From an uncultured Clostridia bacterium (GTDB lineage Bacteria > Bacillota > Clostridia > Christensenellales > CAAEEZ01): a DNA stretch of 64,000 nucleotides. Under the pieces are notes generated by a model. It was not told the origin of the DNA. It made no database searches and saw only the letters and a list, made by a program, of their open reading frames with translations. This document shows, in pieces, positions 32,586 to 41,389 of the stretch (position 1 is the first letter of the stretch; each line of letters opens with the position of its first letter). Both the position numbers and the translations under genes were made by a program. The stretch is taken from assembly GCA_934365195.1 (NCBI GenBank), contig CAKRNA010000001.1, forward strand, positions 270,300 to 334,299, read 5' to 3'.

Positions 32586-32618
32586 CGGAGAAAACCCGTT
32601 TCTTTTTTATTTTCTCCG
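32586..32618 (-). terminator. Intrinsic terminator after trxB
   Basis: CGGAGAAAA and TTTTCTCCG form a 9-bp stem, with A/T runs on both sides. Confidence 0.8.
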
Positions 32619-32676
32619 CATTTTTTACTGTTTTTTGAATTTTTATTCGTAATTAAATTCACCTGAAAATCGCTCT

Positions 32677-33576
32677 TTACCAGTCCCCATCGGCGATTAC
32701 GCTATTTACGGCGGTCGCTCCGTCAGAGCAAGCGGTGATTACTTGCCTTAGGCTTTTACTTACGACGTCGCCTGCCGCATACACGCCCTTAACGTTGGTT
32801 CTAAAATCCTCGTCCACCTTTACGTAGCCCTCTTTGGTTAGGTTCACTTGCCCGTCGAAAAGTTTGCTATTAGGCTCTCTGCCTATTGCAACGAACACCC
32901 CGCTAAGTTCGATGGTTTTCTTCCCGTCGGGGCTTAAAACCTCTATGCCTTCCACCTTATTTTCACCCAAAATATCGGTAACGACAGAGTTTAGCACCGA
33001 TTTTACGTTTTGTTTATCTTTAAGTTTGTCAATTTCATTTTTCGTTGCCCTAAACTTATCTCTCCTGTGAACAAGGTACACCAAGTTGCAAAATTTGGAT
33101 AGGTAAATTGCATCTTCCAGCGCCGTATTTCCGCCGCCTATTACAGCCACGTCCTTGCCTTTAAAAAACGCTCCGTCACAAGTAGCGCAGTACGATACGC
33201 CAGAGCCCGTTAGCCTTTGCTCGCTACTTAGCCCCAGTAGTCTTGGTTTTGCGCCCGTTGAGATAATCACGGCTTTTGCCTCGTACCTAGCGCCTTCTGT
33301 TATCACTTGCTTTATTTCGCTATTTAACTTTACGCCTGTTATCTCGTCGTAGATAAACTCCACGCCAAGTTTTTCGGCTTGCTGCTGCATTTTGTAGGCA
33401 AGTTCGAAGCCCGATATACTTTCAAAAGCGGGATAATTTTCTATCTCGCTAGTTAGTGCAAGTTGTCCGCCAAAAGATGTTTTTTCGATTATTGCAGTCC
33501 TTAGCCCTGCCCTTGCCCCGTAAATTCCTGCGGTAAGTCCGCTTGGACCTGCCCCTAATATCAATAAATCATACAT
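32677..33576 (-). CDS. trxB: Thioredoxin reductase
   Basis: The 299-residue flavoprotein passes electrons to thioredoxin. Motifs are the FAD-binding ILGAGPSGLTAG (7-17), the redox pair Cys130 and Cys133 in CATCDGAFF, the NAD(P)-binding VIGGGNTALEDA and HRRDKFRA, whose arginines usually choose NADPH. GVYAAGDV near the C-terminus completes FAD binding. AGGTGA precedes the ATG and a TATAAT sits upstream. No thioredoxin gene is next to it. spoIIR lies 35 nt upstream on the same strand. Confidence 0.95.
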   Translation of the reverse strand: MYDLLILGAGPSGLTAGIYGARAGLRTAIIEKTSFGGQLALTSEIENYPAFESISGFELAYKMQQQAEKLGVEFIYDEITGVKLNSEIKQVITEGARYEAKAVIISTGAKPRLLGLSSEQRLTGSGVSYCATCDGAFFKGKDVAVIGGGNTALEDAIYLSKFCNLVYLVHRRDKFRATKNEIDKLKDKQNVKSVLNSVVTDILGENKVEGIEVLSPDGKKTIELSGVFVAIGREPNSKLFDGQVNLTKEGYVKVDEDFRTNVKGVYAAGDVVSKSLRQVITACSDGATAVNSVIADGDW

Positions 33577-33611
33577 AACGTCACCTAGTTAAATTATAAC
33601 ATAATTATCGG

Positions 33612-34130
33612 CTAGGACAAGTATTTTTGGATAAGTTCTTCCAGCCTAGATTTGTAATGGTAGTCCTTGTTCTCTGACGAAAAACATATAGGAGGGAAAG
33701 CAACGCACCACCAACTATCGCCACCGCCCTTGCCTAATTCTATCGTAAGGCTGTCGTAAACGCCTTGTTTTAGCGTGTAACTTAGGTATTGCCTAGACGG
33801 AAATTCTTCCTCTCGCAATGTAATTCTTGCCTTATAGTTTGCTCCGCCCTCTTTTAACACGCAGTTTGCCTCTTTTTCCAGCCTACTTAGGCTACTTTTT
33901 ACCAGTTTGTAAGCCTCTTTCTTGTCCTTACAATTAACAAGTTCGTCACTCATACTGCCTATTACTTGCTCCTTTACAAGCACAAGAAGTTTGCCGTCCT
34001 CTTCGCTTTCGCTATTCGCCCTAATATGTATCCTAATTAAATCCTCGTTTTTGTAACTATCGCCCTTTGCTACCATAAGCCCGCTAATAATCAGCACCAC
34101 GGCTAAAAGCACCACAAATAATTTTTTCAT
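33612..34130 (-). CDS. spoIIR: Stage II sporulation protein R
   Basis: SpoIIR is made in the forespore and secreted to trigger SpoIIGA, which activates sigma-E in the mother cell. The protein has an N-terminal signal or anchor (KKLFVVLLAVVLIISGLMV), then the family blocks LIRIHIRANSESEEDG, KEQV and GDSWWCVAFPPICF. The ATG at 34130 (172 aa) is chosen because GAGG lies 5 nt before it; nine further codons upstream lack a site. This gene is a specific marker of endospore formation. Confidence 0.93.
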   Translation of the reverse strand: MKKLFVVLLAVVLIISGLMVAKGDSYKNEDLIRIHIRANSESEEDGKLLVLVKEQVIGSMSDELVNCKDKKEAYKLVKSSLSRLEKEANCVLKEGGANYKARITLREEEFPSRQYLSYTLKQGVYDSLTIELGKGGGDSWWCVAFPPICFSSENKDYHYKSRLEELIQKYLS

Positions 34131-34278
34131 TTTCACCTCGGTATGATTATTAGCCAAGTATTATGTAGTATTCCTAAAAAAACAGCGTTTTAACGGTTTT
34201 TAAAAGAATTTTTCGACAAAAACCCCTTTTGCATTGTATTTTTTTGGCGTAAAATATATAATAATAGCGAGGTAAATT

Positions 34279-34821
34279 ATGGATTTAACAGAAAAAACAA
34301 TTAAAGAAAACAAAGTGTACGAGGGCAGAATTTTCGACGTTTTCTCCGACGAGGTATCCCTTCCCGACGGCAAAATATCCAAGCGTGACTGGGTGAAACA
34401 TAACGGCGGCGCAGGAATACTTGCCATCGACGAAAATAACGACGTATACTTAGTAAATCAATATCGCTACGCCGTAAAAAAAGAAATGCTGGAAATTCCT
34501 GCCGGCAAAATAGACAAGGGCGAAAACCCTTACAACACCGCTTTACGTGAATTAGAAGAAGAACTGGGCTTTAAGGCGGAAAAAGTAGAGCCGCTAGGCT
34601 TAATGCTACCAACCGTTGGCTACGTTAGTGAGCATATCTATTTGTACCTTGCCACCTCTTTTGTAAAAACAACCCAGCATCTTGACGAGGGCGAATTTGT
34701 AAATATCGTAAAAATGCCGCTTGCCACCCTGATAGAAAAAATAAAAAACGGCGAAGTTGAGGATGGAAAAACCGTGTTTGCCGTGGCTAAGTATCTGCTT
34801 AAAACGAGCGAATTAAAGTAG
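34279..34821 (+). CDS. Nudix hydrolase, ADP-ribose pyrophosphatase type
   Basis: The 180-residue protein has a complete Nudix box at residues 76-98 (GKIDKGENPYNTALRELEEELGF), with the metal-binding REL-EEE core. The N-terminal strand DWVKHNGGAGILAI and the QYRYAV segment match ADP-ribose pyrophosphatases (NudF type), which recycle ADP-ribose to AMP and ribose-5-phosphate. It diverges from spoIIR. The repeat hairpin at 34861-34920 may serve as its terminator. Confidence 0.88.
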   Translation: MDLTEKTIKENKVYEGRIFDVFSDEVSLPDGKISKRDWVKHNGGAGILAIDENNDVYLVNQYRYAVKKEMLEIPAGKIDKGENPYNTALRELEEELGFKAEKVEPLGLMLPTVGYVSEHIYLYLATSFVKTTQHLDEGEFVNIVKMPLATLIEKIKNGEVEDGKTVFAVAKYLLKTSELK

Positions 34822-34860
34822 CCTAACCACGCCAAAACCACTAATCTTTTGCACCAAGTT

Positions 34861-34920
34861 TTACAATCCCTCCGACGCTTTGCGCCACCTCCCTTTACAC
34901 AAGGGAGGCTTTTTTAGATA
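34861..34920. repeat. 60-bp intergenic repeat, copy 1
   Basis: 58 of 60 bases match the copy at 35016-35075. It contains a CCTCCCTT/AAGGGAGG hairpin followed by T6, so it can also end transcription of the Nudix gene. Confidence 0.85.
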
Positions 34921-35015
34921 GATTTAGTCTTTATTTTTTTACCATAAGAAAATTTTTCTCAGTTGTCGCTCGCTGCCCCATTTCTACTTACCATACTTTC
35001 AACCTATTTTATGCG

Positions 35016-35075
35016 TTACAATCCCTCCGACGCTTTGCGCCACCTCCCTTTGCACAAGGGAGGCTTTTTTGGATA
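35016..35075. repeat. 60-bp intergenic repeat, copy 2
   Basis: Same element, 155 bp from copy 1; a third partial copy (CACAAGGCAGGCTTATTTAGATA) lies at about 35097-35119. Confidence 0.85.
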
Positions 35076-35191
35076 TACTTAATCTTAATTTTTCAGCACA
35101 AGGCAGGCTTATTTAGATAATCTTAAAATCTTTATTTTTCAGCATATGGGGGATTGTCTAACTTAATTTTAATGCAACATTCATTTAACTG

Positions 35192-35260
35192 TTTATATAA
35201 TCGCCTATATCATATTTATATAACTGCCTATATAATATTTATATAACTGCCTATATAATA
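35192..35260. repeat. Three tandem 23-bp repeats
   Basis: TTTATATAACTGCCTATATAATA is present twice exactly (35215-35237, 35238-35260) and once with three changes (35192-35214). Similar AT-rich sequence fades out to about 35350. No coding potential. Confidence 0.85.
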
Positions 35261-35394
35261 TTTATCAATATCGTATCTATATAATTGTGTATATTATTTT
35301 TATATAGACAATATTATTGCGTTTATCAATATCGAATTTATATAATTATCAACATCATTTTGCGTAGCGCAACTATTACGTTTAATCTTTTGCA

Positions 35395-35424
35395 AAGAAA
35401 AAGAGCCGATAAGTCGGCTCTTTT
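35395..35424 (-). terminator. Terminator of the branched-chain amino acid operon
   Basis: AAAAGAGCCGA and TCGGCTCTTTT form an 11-bp stem with a 4-nt loop, with T-rich minus-strand flank. Confidence 0.85.
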
Positions 35425-35529
35425 CCATTCTTAATAGGTTTTGGTTTATATAATCTATCGTTATGGTTTATTTTTTATTCTCTTTTTATTATTTACTAAG
35501 CAAGCAATTATATGTTTGCTTTTCGGTTT

Positions 35530-37194
35530 TTATTTTCCTATTTCGGTAATTACGTTTTGGATAGGTTTACCCGGTGCAACCATAGGAAGCACGCACTCGT
35601 CGGTAACAATTCTGCAATCAATTAGAGCAGGTTTGCCGCTTTGAAGCGCCTCCTCGATGGCAATTTCGAACTGCTCTTTCGTTGCTACCTCGTAGCCTTT
35701 TACGTGGAAAGCCTCGGCAAGCATCTTGAAGTTTGGGCCACGGTCAAGCGTAGTTTCGCTGTAACGCTTATTATAAAACAGCGTTTGCCATTGACGAACC
35801 ATACCAAGCGTTTGGTTATTAAGTATTACGTACACGATAGGAAGGTCGTAGTGCTCCACGGTAGCAAGTTCGTTACAATTCATTCTAAAACTGCCGTCGC
35901 CTGCGATTGCCACCACCGTTTTATCAGGATTTGCCACCTTACAGCCTATGCTAGCGCCCGTGCCAAACCCCATTGTGCCAAGCCCACCTGAAGTAATAAG
36001 TTTACGTGGCTTATTAAACTTATAATACTGCGCCGTCCACATTTGGTTTTGACCAACCTCCGTGGTGATAATTGCATCGTCGTCTAACTTTGCGTTTATC
36101 GACTCCAAAATATACTGCGGATTAAGTGGTGCGTTAGGGCTATCCATATCCACTTTGTTTTCCTTCATTTCCAAAATACGATTTAGCCAAGCGTCGTCGG
36201 TTTTTTGCTCTACCGCAGCAAGAAGTTCTTGCAAAACCAACTTTGCATCACCTATTAGTTCGTAATCCGCCCTAATATTTTTGTTGATTTCGGCAGGATC
36301 GATATCGATATGCAATACCTTAGAGCCCTTAGCAAACTTAGAGGTATCCGACGTAACCCTATCGCTAAAACGCATACCGATAGCAATAAGCAAGTCACAA
36401 TTACTTACGGCAAGGTTAGACGCCTTAGTACCGTGCATACCCACCATTCCCGTGAAGTTTTTGTCGCTTTCGGGATAACTGCCCAACCCCATAAGCGTGC
36501 TGGCTATTGGTGAGTTCAGCCTTTTTGCAAATTCGTATAGTTCCTTTTCGGCGTTAGACTTAATTACTCCGCCGCCTGCAATTATCATAGGCGCTTTGCA
36601 TTTATTCAGCCTATTTACCGCCCTATCGAACTCGGCTTTATCCATACTCTCCTTAGGCACGTACTCTTTTACGGGCTTAGGGGTAAACTCGCACTCGTCC
36701 ACCGTAATATCCTTTGGAATATCAATAAGAACGGGCCCCGGCCTACCGGACTTTGCAATATAAAACGCCTCTCGAATAGTATCGGCTAGGTTTTTTACGT
36801 CGTAAACAATGTAATTATGCTTGGTAATAGGCATAGTAATGCCCGCAATATCTACCTCTTGAAAAGTATCTCTTCCAAGTAGGCTTTTAGATACGTTGCA
36901 AGTGATTGCGACAACGGGCACGCTGTCCATATAGGCGGTTGCAAGCCCTGTAACAAGGTTTGTTGCCCCCGGTCCTGACGTAGCAAAACACACGCCTACC
37001 TTACCGCTGGACCTAGCGTAGCCGTCTGCTGCGTGGCTAGCGCCTTGTTCGTGCGACGTTAAGTAGTGTTTGATTTTGTCGCTGTAATCGTATAACGCAT
37101 CGTAAATGTTCAAAATAGTGCCACCGGGATAGCCGAATACTGCCTCTACCCCTTGCTCTACCAAACATTCCATTACAATTTTTGCACCTTTCAT
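35530..37194 (-). CDS. ilvB: Acetolactate synthase, catalytic subunit
   Basis: The 554-residue enzyme condenses two pyruvates, or pyruvate and 2-oxobutyrate, using thiamine diphosphate and FAD. Motifs are FGYPGGTILNIYDAL and the ThDP glutamate near the N-terminus (SHEQGASHAADGYARSSG), FATSGPGATN, and the ThDP/Mg motif GDGSFRMNCNELAT. AGAGGT precedes the ATG. It is the last gene of the operon, about 9.8 kb away from its regulatory subunit gene ilvN, which is the first. In many bacteria the two are adjacent. Confidence 0.95.
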   Translation of the reverse strand: MKGAKIVMECLVEQGVEAVFGYPGGTILNIYDALYDYSDKIKHYLTSHEQGASHAADGYARSSGKVGVCFATSGPGATNLVTGLATAYMDSVPVVAITCNVSKSLLGRDTFQEVDIAGITMPITKHNYIVYDVKNLADTIREAFYIAKSGRPGPVLIDIPKDITVDECEFTPKPVKEYVPKESMDKAEFDRAVNRLNKCKAPMIIAGGGVIKSNAEKELYEFAKRLNSPIASTLMGLGSYPESDKNFTGMVGMHGTKASNLAVSNCDLLIAIGMRFSDRVTSDTSKFAKGSKVLHIDIDPAEINKNIRADYELIGDAKLVLQELLAAVEQKTDDAWLNRILEMKENKVDMDSPNAPLNPQYILESINAKLDDDAIITTEVGQNQMWTAQYYKFNKPRKLITSGGLGTMGFGTGASIGCKVANPDKTVVAIAGDGSFRMNCNELATVEHYDLPIVYVILNNQTLGMVRQWQTLFYNKRYSETTLDRGPNFKMLAEAFHVKGYEVATKEQFEIAIEEALQSGKPALIDCRIVTDECVLPMVAPGKPIQNVITEIGK

Positions 37195-37203
37195 TTTTAC
37201 CTC

Positions 37204-38859
37204 TTATTTTAGGATTGCTCCTTCGTTTGCCGAAGATACCATTCTTGCGTAGCGCTTTAAGTAGCCCGACAATTCTTTCGTTTTTATAGTAGTTTCTTTT
37301 TTTCTTTTTTCTAGTTCTTCATTAGTTACTTCTAGGTTTATCGTGTACTTAGTCATATCGATAGCGATTACGTCGCCGTCCTTTACGTAGGCAATCACGC
37401 CGCCCTCCGACGCCTCAGGTGATACGTGGCCGATACAAGCACCCCTAGTTGCTCCGCTGAATCTACCGTCCGTAATTAAGGCAACCGTCTTGTCTAAGCC
37501 CATACCCACAATGGCAGCGGTAGGCATAAGCATTTCTCTCATACCGGGGCCTCCTTTTGGTCCTTCGTAACGGATAACCACGATATCGCCGCTTTTCACG
37601 TTTCCGCTGAAAATATCCTTAATCGCCTCTTCCTCGCTGTCAAACACCCTTGCTTTGCCACGATTTACCAGCATTTCAGGGCTTACGGCAGAGCGCTTAA
37701 CCACGCTGCCACCCTCTGCAAGATTACCAAAAAGTATTGCAAGTCCGCCCGTTTTAGAATACGGATTGCTATTAGGACGAATAACGTTTTCGTTTTTGTT
37801 CGTTGCGCCGCTAATATTTTCGCCCACCGTTTTTAAACTTACGGTAGGAAGCGACAAATCAAGTAAATTTAACTTGGATAGTTGCTTCATAACGGCGTAC
37901 ACACCGCCTGCAAAGTACAAGTCCTCCATATAGTCCTTGCCTGCCGGGGCTAAGTGGCAGTAGTTTGGCGTTCTTTCGCTGATTTCATTAATCTTATGTA
38001 AGTCGAACTTAATGCCTACCTCGTTTGCTATTGCAGGAATATGTAATACCGTGTTTGTGGAGCAACCAAGCGCCATATCCACGGTAAGAGCGTTTTCGAA
38101 GGCTTTCTCGGTTAAAATATCACGTGGTTTTACGCCCTCTTTAACAAGTTCCATAATCTTGACGCCCGTATTTTTGGCAAGCCGCAATCTTTCTGAGTAC
38201 ACAGCAGGAATACTTCCGTTACCCTCTAACGCTAAACCTAACGCCTCCATTACGCAGTTCATACTGTTCGCCGTGAACATTCCCGAGCAAGAGCCACAGG
38301 TTGGGCAGGCGTTGTTTTCGCACTCTAAAAGTTCCTCTTTGGTCATTTTGCCCGCCTTGAACTTTCCGCTAAATTCGAACATATCCGATAGGCTGATTTT
38401 CTCTCCGTTGAACCTTCCGCTTAGCATAGGTCCGCCCGACACTACGATAGTCGGGATATTCACTCTTGCTGCGCCCATTACCATACCGGGTACGATTTTG
38501 TCGCAATTAGGCACTAGCACCACCCCGTCGAAAGCGTGGGCTTTTAACATACACTCCACGCTGTCGGCAATAAGTTCTCGAGTTACAAGCGAGTATTTCA
38601 TGCCCTCGTGCCCCATAGATATTCCGTCGCAAACGCCGATTGCAGGGATTACCACGGGCTTTCCGCCGCCCATTATAACGCCCTCTTTTACGCTACTTAC
38701 AATAGTGTCTAGGTGCATATGCCCCGGGACTATTTCGCTTTTCGCACTTACGACAGCAATAACCGGGCGTTTCATTTCCTCGTCCGTCCAGCCAAGCGCC
38801 TTTAACAAACTTCTATGAGCGCACTTATCTTCGCCTAACTTAAAATTATCACTTTTCAT
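37204..38859 (-). CDS. ilvD: Dihydroxy-acid dehydratase
   Basis: The 551-residue iron-sulfur enzyme converts dihydroxy acids to 2-keto acids in valine and isoleucine synthesis. Cysteines expected to hold the cluster are seen in VPNCDKIVPGM and in CPTCGSCSGMFTANSMNC. The C-terminal part has ITDGRFSGATRG and GHVSPEA. The length is standard. It lies 9 nt before ilvB and 39 nt after ilvE in the same operon. Confidence 0.96.
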   Translation of the reverse strand: MKSDNFKLGEDKCAHRSLLKALGWTDEEMKRPVIAVVSAKSEIVPGHMHLDTIVSSVKEGVIMGGGKPVVIPAIGVCDGISMGHEGMKYSLVTRELIADSVECMLKAHAFDGVVLVPNCDKIVPGMVMGAARVNIPTIVVSGGPMLSGRFNGEKISLSDMFEFSGKFKAGKMTKEELLECENNACPTCGSCSGMFTANSMNCVMEALGLALEGNGSIPAVYSERLRLAKNTGVKIMELVKEGVKPRDILTEKAFENALTVDMALGCSTNTVLHIPAIANEVGIKFDLHKINEISERTPNYCHLAPAGKDYMEDLYFAGGVYAVMKQLSKLNLLDLSLPTVSLKTVGENISGATNKNENVIRPNSNPYSKTGGLAILFGNLAEGGSVVKRSAVSPEMLVNRGKARVFDSEEEAIKDIFSGNVKSGDIVVIRYEGPKGGPGMREMLMPTAAIVGMGLDKTVALITDGRFSGATRGACIGHVSPEASEGGVIAYVKDGDVIAIDMTKYTINLEVTNEELEKRKKETTIKTKELSGYLKRYARMVSSANEGAILK

Positions 38860-38898
38860 CTTTGCCTCGCTTAACTTTTTAGTTAATATCCTTGATTA

Positions 38899-39777
38899 TT
38901 ATTTGATTTCCACTCCTGACTCTTCTGTTGCTGCGTATTCTTGGAATGCCTTTCTAAGTTTTGCAGTCACCTCTCCACAAACGCCGCTACCGATTACCCT
39001 GTCGTCTACCTTAGTAATTGCAATAGCCTCTGCAGCCGTTCCCGTCAAGAAGCACTCGTCTGCGCTGTACACGTTGAACATTGTAAACGGCGTTTCGTGT
39101 ACTACGTACCCTAACTCTTTTGCAAGACGGATAACCGTTCTTCTGGTAATGCCGTCCAGCGTGCCGATATAGGTAGGAGGCGTCCAAATTTCGCCGTTTT
39201 TTACAACGAAAATATTGTCGCCCGTGCATTCTGCAACCCAGCCCTCTGCAGTTAACAAGATAGCCTCGGTTACGCCTGCGTTAAGTGCCTCGGTAAGCGC
39301 TAATACGTTATTTAAGTAGTTTAGCGACTTAATTTGAGGATCTAAGTTGGACGCATTGTTCCTTCTGCGGCTTGCGGTGATAATAGGCATACCCTTTTGG
39401 TACAACTCCTCAGGGTACAACTTTACTTCGCCTGCAATACAGTACACCGTTGGCTTTGGGCATTTAAGCGGCGACAAACCAAGGTCGCCTTTACCCCTCG
39501 TTGCAACCAGCCTAATATAACCGTTAGTAACGCCGTTTACCTTGCAACTATCCACAACGATTTGTTTCATTTCCTCTTTGGTGTACGGTAAATTAAGCAT
39601 AATGGACTTAGCAGCCGCATAAAACCTTTCGATATGAGCGTCAAGTTCGAACACTCTGTTGTTGTACGCTCTAATTCCCTCGAAAATGCCGTCGCCGTAC
39701 AATACGCCGTGGTCAAAACAAGAAATTACGGCGTCCTTTTCATCTACAAATTTGCCATCTAAAAAAATCTTTTGCAT
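38899..39777 (-). CDS. ilvE: Branched-chain amino acid aminotransferase
   Basis: The 292-residue class IV PLP enzyme moves amino groups between glutamate and the three branched-chain keto acids. DHGVLYGDGIFEGIRAY near the N-terminus, the PLP lysine Lys150 in PQIKSLNYLNN, and the C-terminal glycine-rich FLTGTAAEA are all present. D-amino acid transaminases share the fold, but the operon makes IlvE the natural reading. It follows leuB by 52 nt. Confidence 0.93.
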   Translation of the reverse strand: MQKIFLDGKFVDEKDAVISCFDHGVLYGDGIFEGIRAYNNRVFELDAHIERFYAAAKSIMLNLPYTKEEMKQIVVDSCKVNGVTNGYIRLVATRGKGDLGLSPLKCPKPTVYCIAGEVKLYPEELYQKGMPIITASRRRNNASNLDPQIKSLNYLNNVLALTEALNAGVTEAILLTAEGWVAECTGDNIFVVKNGEIWTPPTYIGTLDGITRRTVIRLAKELGYVVHETPFTMFNVYSADECFLTGTAAEAIAITKVDDRVIGSGVCGEVTAKLRKAFQEYAATEESGVEIK

Positions 39778-39829
39778 TATATACTCCCGTCTTTCGACTT
39801 AAAAATTATTATCTATTTTCTTCTTTGAC

Positions 39830-40897
39830 TTATCTTAATTCGCTTACGATAAGTTCGCCCATACGTTTCGTGCCCACTTTTTGTTTGCCTTCGCTAAAAA
39901 TATCCGCCGTTCTAAAACCTTTTTCAAGCACCTTTGTTACCGCATCTTCAACGGCTTTTGCCTCGACAGGTAAGTTAAAACTGTACTTTAACATCATCGC
40001 TACCGACAAAATGGTTGCAATAGGGTTTGCAATATCCTTGCCCGCAATATCAGGCGCAGAACCGTGAATTGGCTCGTACATACCTAGGCTGGTTTCACCA
40101 AGGCTTGCAGATGCCAACATTCCTATCGAGCCCGTTATCATACTTGCCTCGTCGCTAAGGATATCGCCAAACATATTAGTGGTGACTATTACGTCGAATT
40201 GCTTTGGATTTCTAACAAGTTGCATCGATGCGTTGTCCACGTACATGTAATTTAGTTCCACGTCAGGATAATTCACCTTTACCCTTTCGGTCACCTCTCT
40301 CCAAAGCCTAGAAGTTTCCAAAATGTTCGCCTTGTCCACAACGGTAAGTTTCTTATTACGCTTCATTGCGCTTTCAAACCCGATTTTTACCACTCTTTCA
40401 ATCTCGTTTTCGTTATAGTACAAGGTATCGAACGCCGATTTATCCTCTTTCACCCTGCCACGCTTACCAAAATAAATACCGCTAGTAAGTTCTCTCACGA
40501 TTAAAATATCCAAACTATCGCCGATAATTTCCGATTTTAGAGGGCTTGCTTGTTGCAACTCTTTGTGCAAAACCGCAGGACGCAAGTTGCAAAACAATCC
40601 CAGTTCTCCACGCAAGCCGAGTAAGGCTTTTTCCGGTCTTTTTTCGCCCGATAAGTTGTCCCATTTCGGTCCGCCCACAGCACCAAGCAAAACCGCATCG
40701 GATTTTTTGGCAGCCTCTACGGTGTCCTTTGGAAGTGGCTCGCCCACCGTGTCGATTGCAATTCCTCCCGCAAGTTTTTCGGTGAAGTTAAAGGTGTGTT
40801 TGTACTTTTCGCCGATAACTTCTAGTACTTTTTTTGCTTCGCTTACAATATCCGGTCCGATTCCGTCACCGGAGACGGTTACGATATTATAGTTCAT
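39830..40897 (-). CDS. leuB: 3-isopropylmalate dehydrogenase
   Basis: The 355-residue enzyme oxidises and decarboxylates 3-isopropylmalate using NAD. Motifs include VSGDGIGPDIV, LLGAVGGPKW, REL-TSGIYFG, VDNASMQLVRNPKQFDVIVTTNMFGDILSDE and EPIHGSAPDIAGK. In this operon it probably also acts on 3-methylmalate (from citramalate) for isoleucine; that is an inference. It starts 2 nt after leuD. Confidence 0.96.
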   Translation of the reverse strand: MNYNIVTVSGDGIGPDIVSEAKKVLEVIGEKYKHTFNFTEKLAGGIAIDTVGEPLPKDTVEAAKKSDAVLLGAVGGPKWDNLSGEKRPEKALLGLRGELGLFCNLRPAVLHKELQQASPLKSEIIGDSLDILIVRELTSGIYFGKRGRVKEDKSAFDTLYYNENEIERVVKIGFESAMKRNKKLTVVDKANILETSRLWREVTERVKVNYPDVELNYMYVDNASMQLVRNPKQFDVIVTTNMFGDILSDEASMITGSIGMLASASLGETSLGMYEPIHGSAPDIAGKDIANPIATILSVAMMLKYSFNLPVEAKAVEDAVTKVLEKGFRTADIFSEGKQKVGTKRMGELIVSELR

Positions 40898-40899
40898 AA

Positions 40900-41388
40900 T
40901 TACTTACTGCTCCTTATGTATTTTACAAGTCCGCCTGCCGAGATTAACTTTTGCATAAATTCAGGGTAAGGCTCTATTTTATATGTTTTGTTCTTCGTTT
41001 TGTTCTCGATTACGCCGTTATCGAAGTCAACGCTAATTACGTCACCCTTTTCAGCGTCACGGCTTGCCTCGTCGCACTCCACTATCGCAAGCCCTATATT
41101 TATTGCGTTACGATAGAAAATTCTTGCAAACGTCGAGGCTATTACCACGCTAATTCCACTTTCCTTAATAGATATCGGGGCGTGCTCACGACTAGAACCG
41201 CAACCGAAGTTTTTGCCTGCCACCATTACGTCGCCCTCTCTTACTTCCTTTACGAAGTTGGCGTCTATATCCTCCATACAATGACTTGCAAGTTCCTTTT
41301 CGTTAGAGGTGTTTAGGTATCTTGCCGGGATAATTACGTCGGTGTCTACGTTGTCGTTATATTTAAATACTCTTCCTTCCGCTTTCAT
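40900..41388 (-). CDS. leuD: 3-isopropylmalate dehydratase, small subunit
   Basis: The 162-residue swivel-domain subunit pairs with LeuC. NVDTDVIIPARYLNTS near the N-terminus and KNFGCGSSREHAP (substrate-binding YLRV/CGSSREH type loop) are diagnostic. Its size matches the short HacB/LeuD form that partners two-part LeuC in Clostridia and Archaea. It starts 1 nt after leuC. Confidence 0.95.
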   Translation of the reverse strand: MKAEGRVFKYNDNVDTDVIIPARYLNTSNEKELASHCMEDIDANFVKEVREGDVMVAGKNFGCGSSREHAPISIKESGISVVIASTFARIFYRNAINIGLAIVECDEASRDAEKGDVISVDFDNGVIENKTKNKTYKIEPYPEFMQKLISAGGLVKYIRSSK

Positions 41389-41389
41389 A

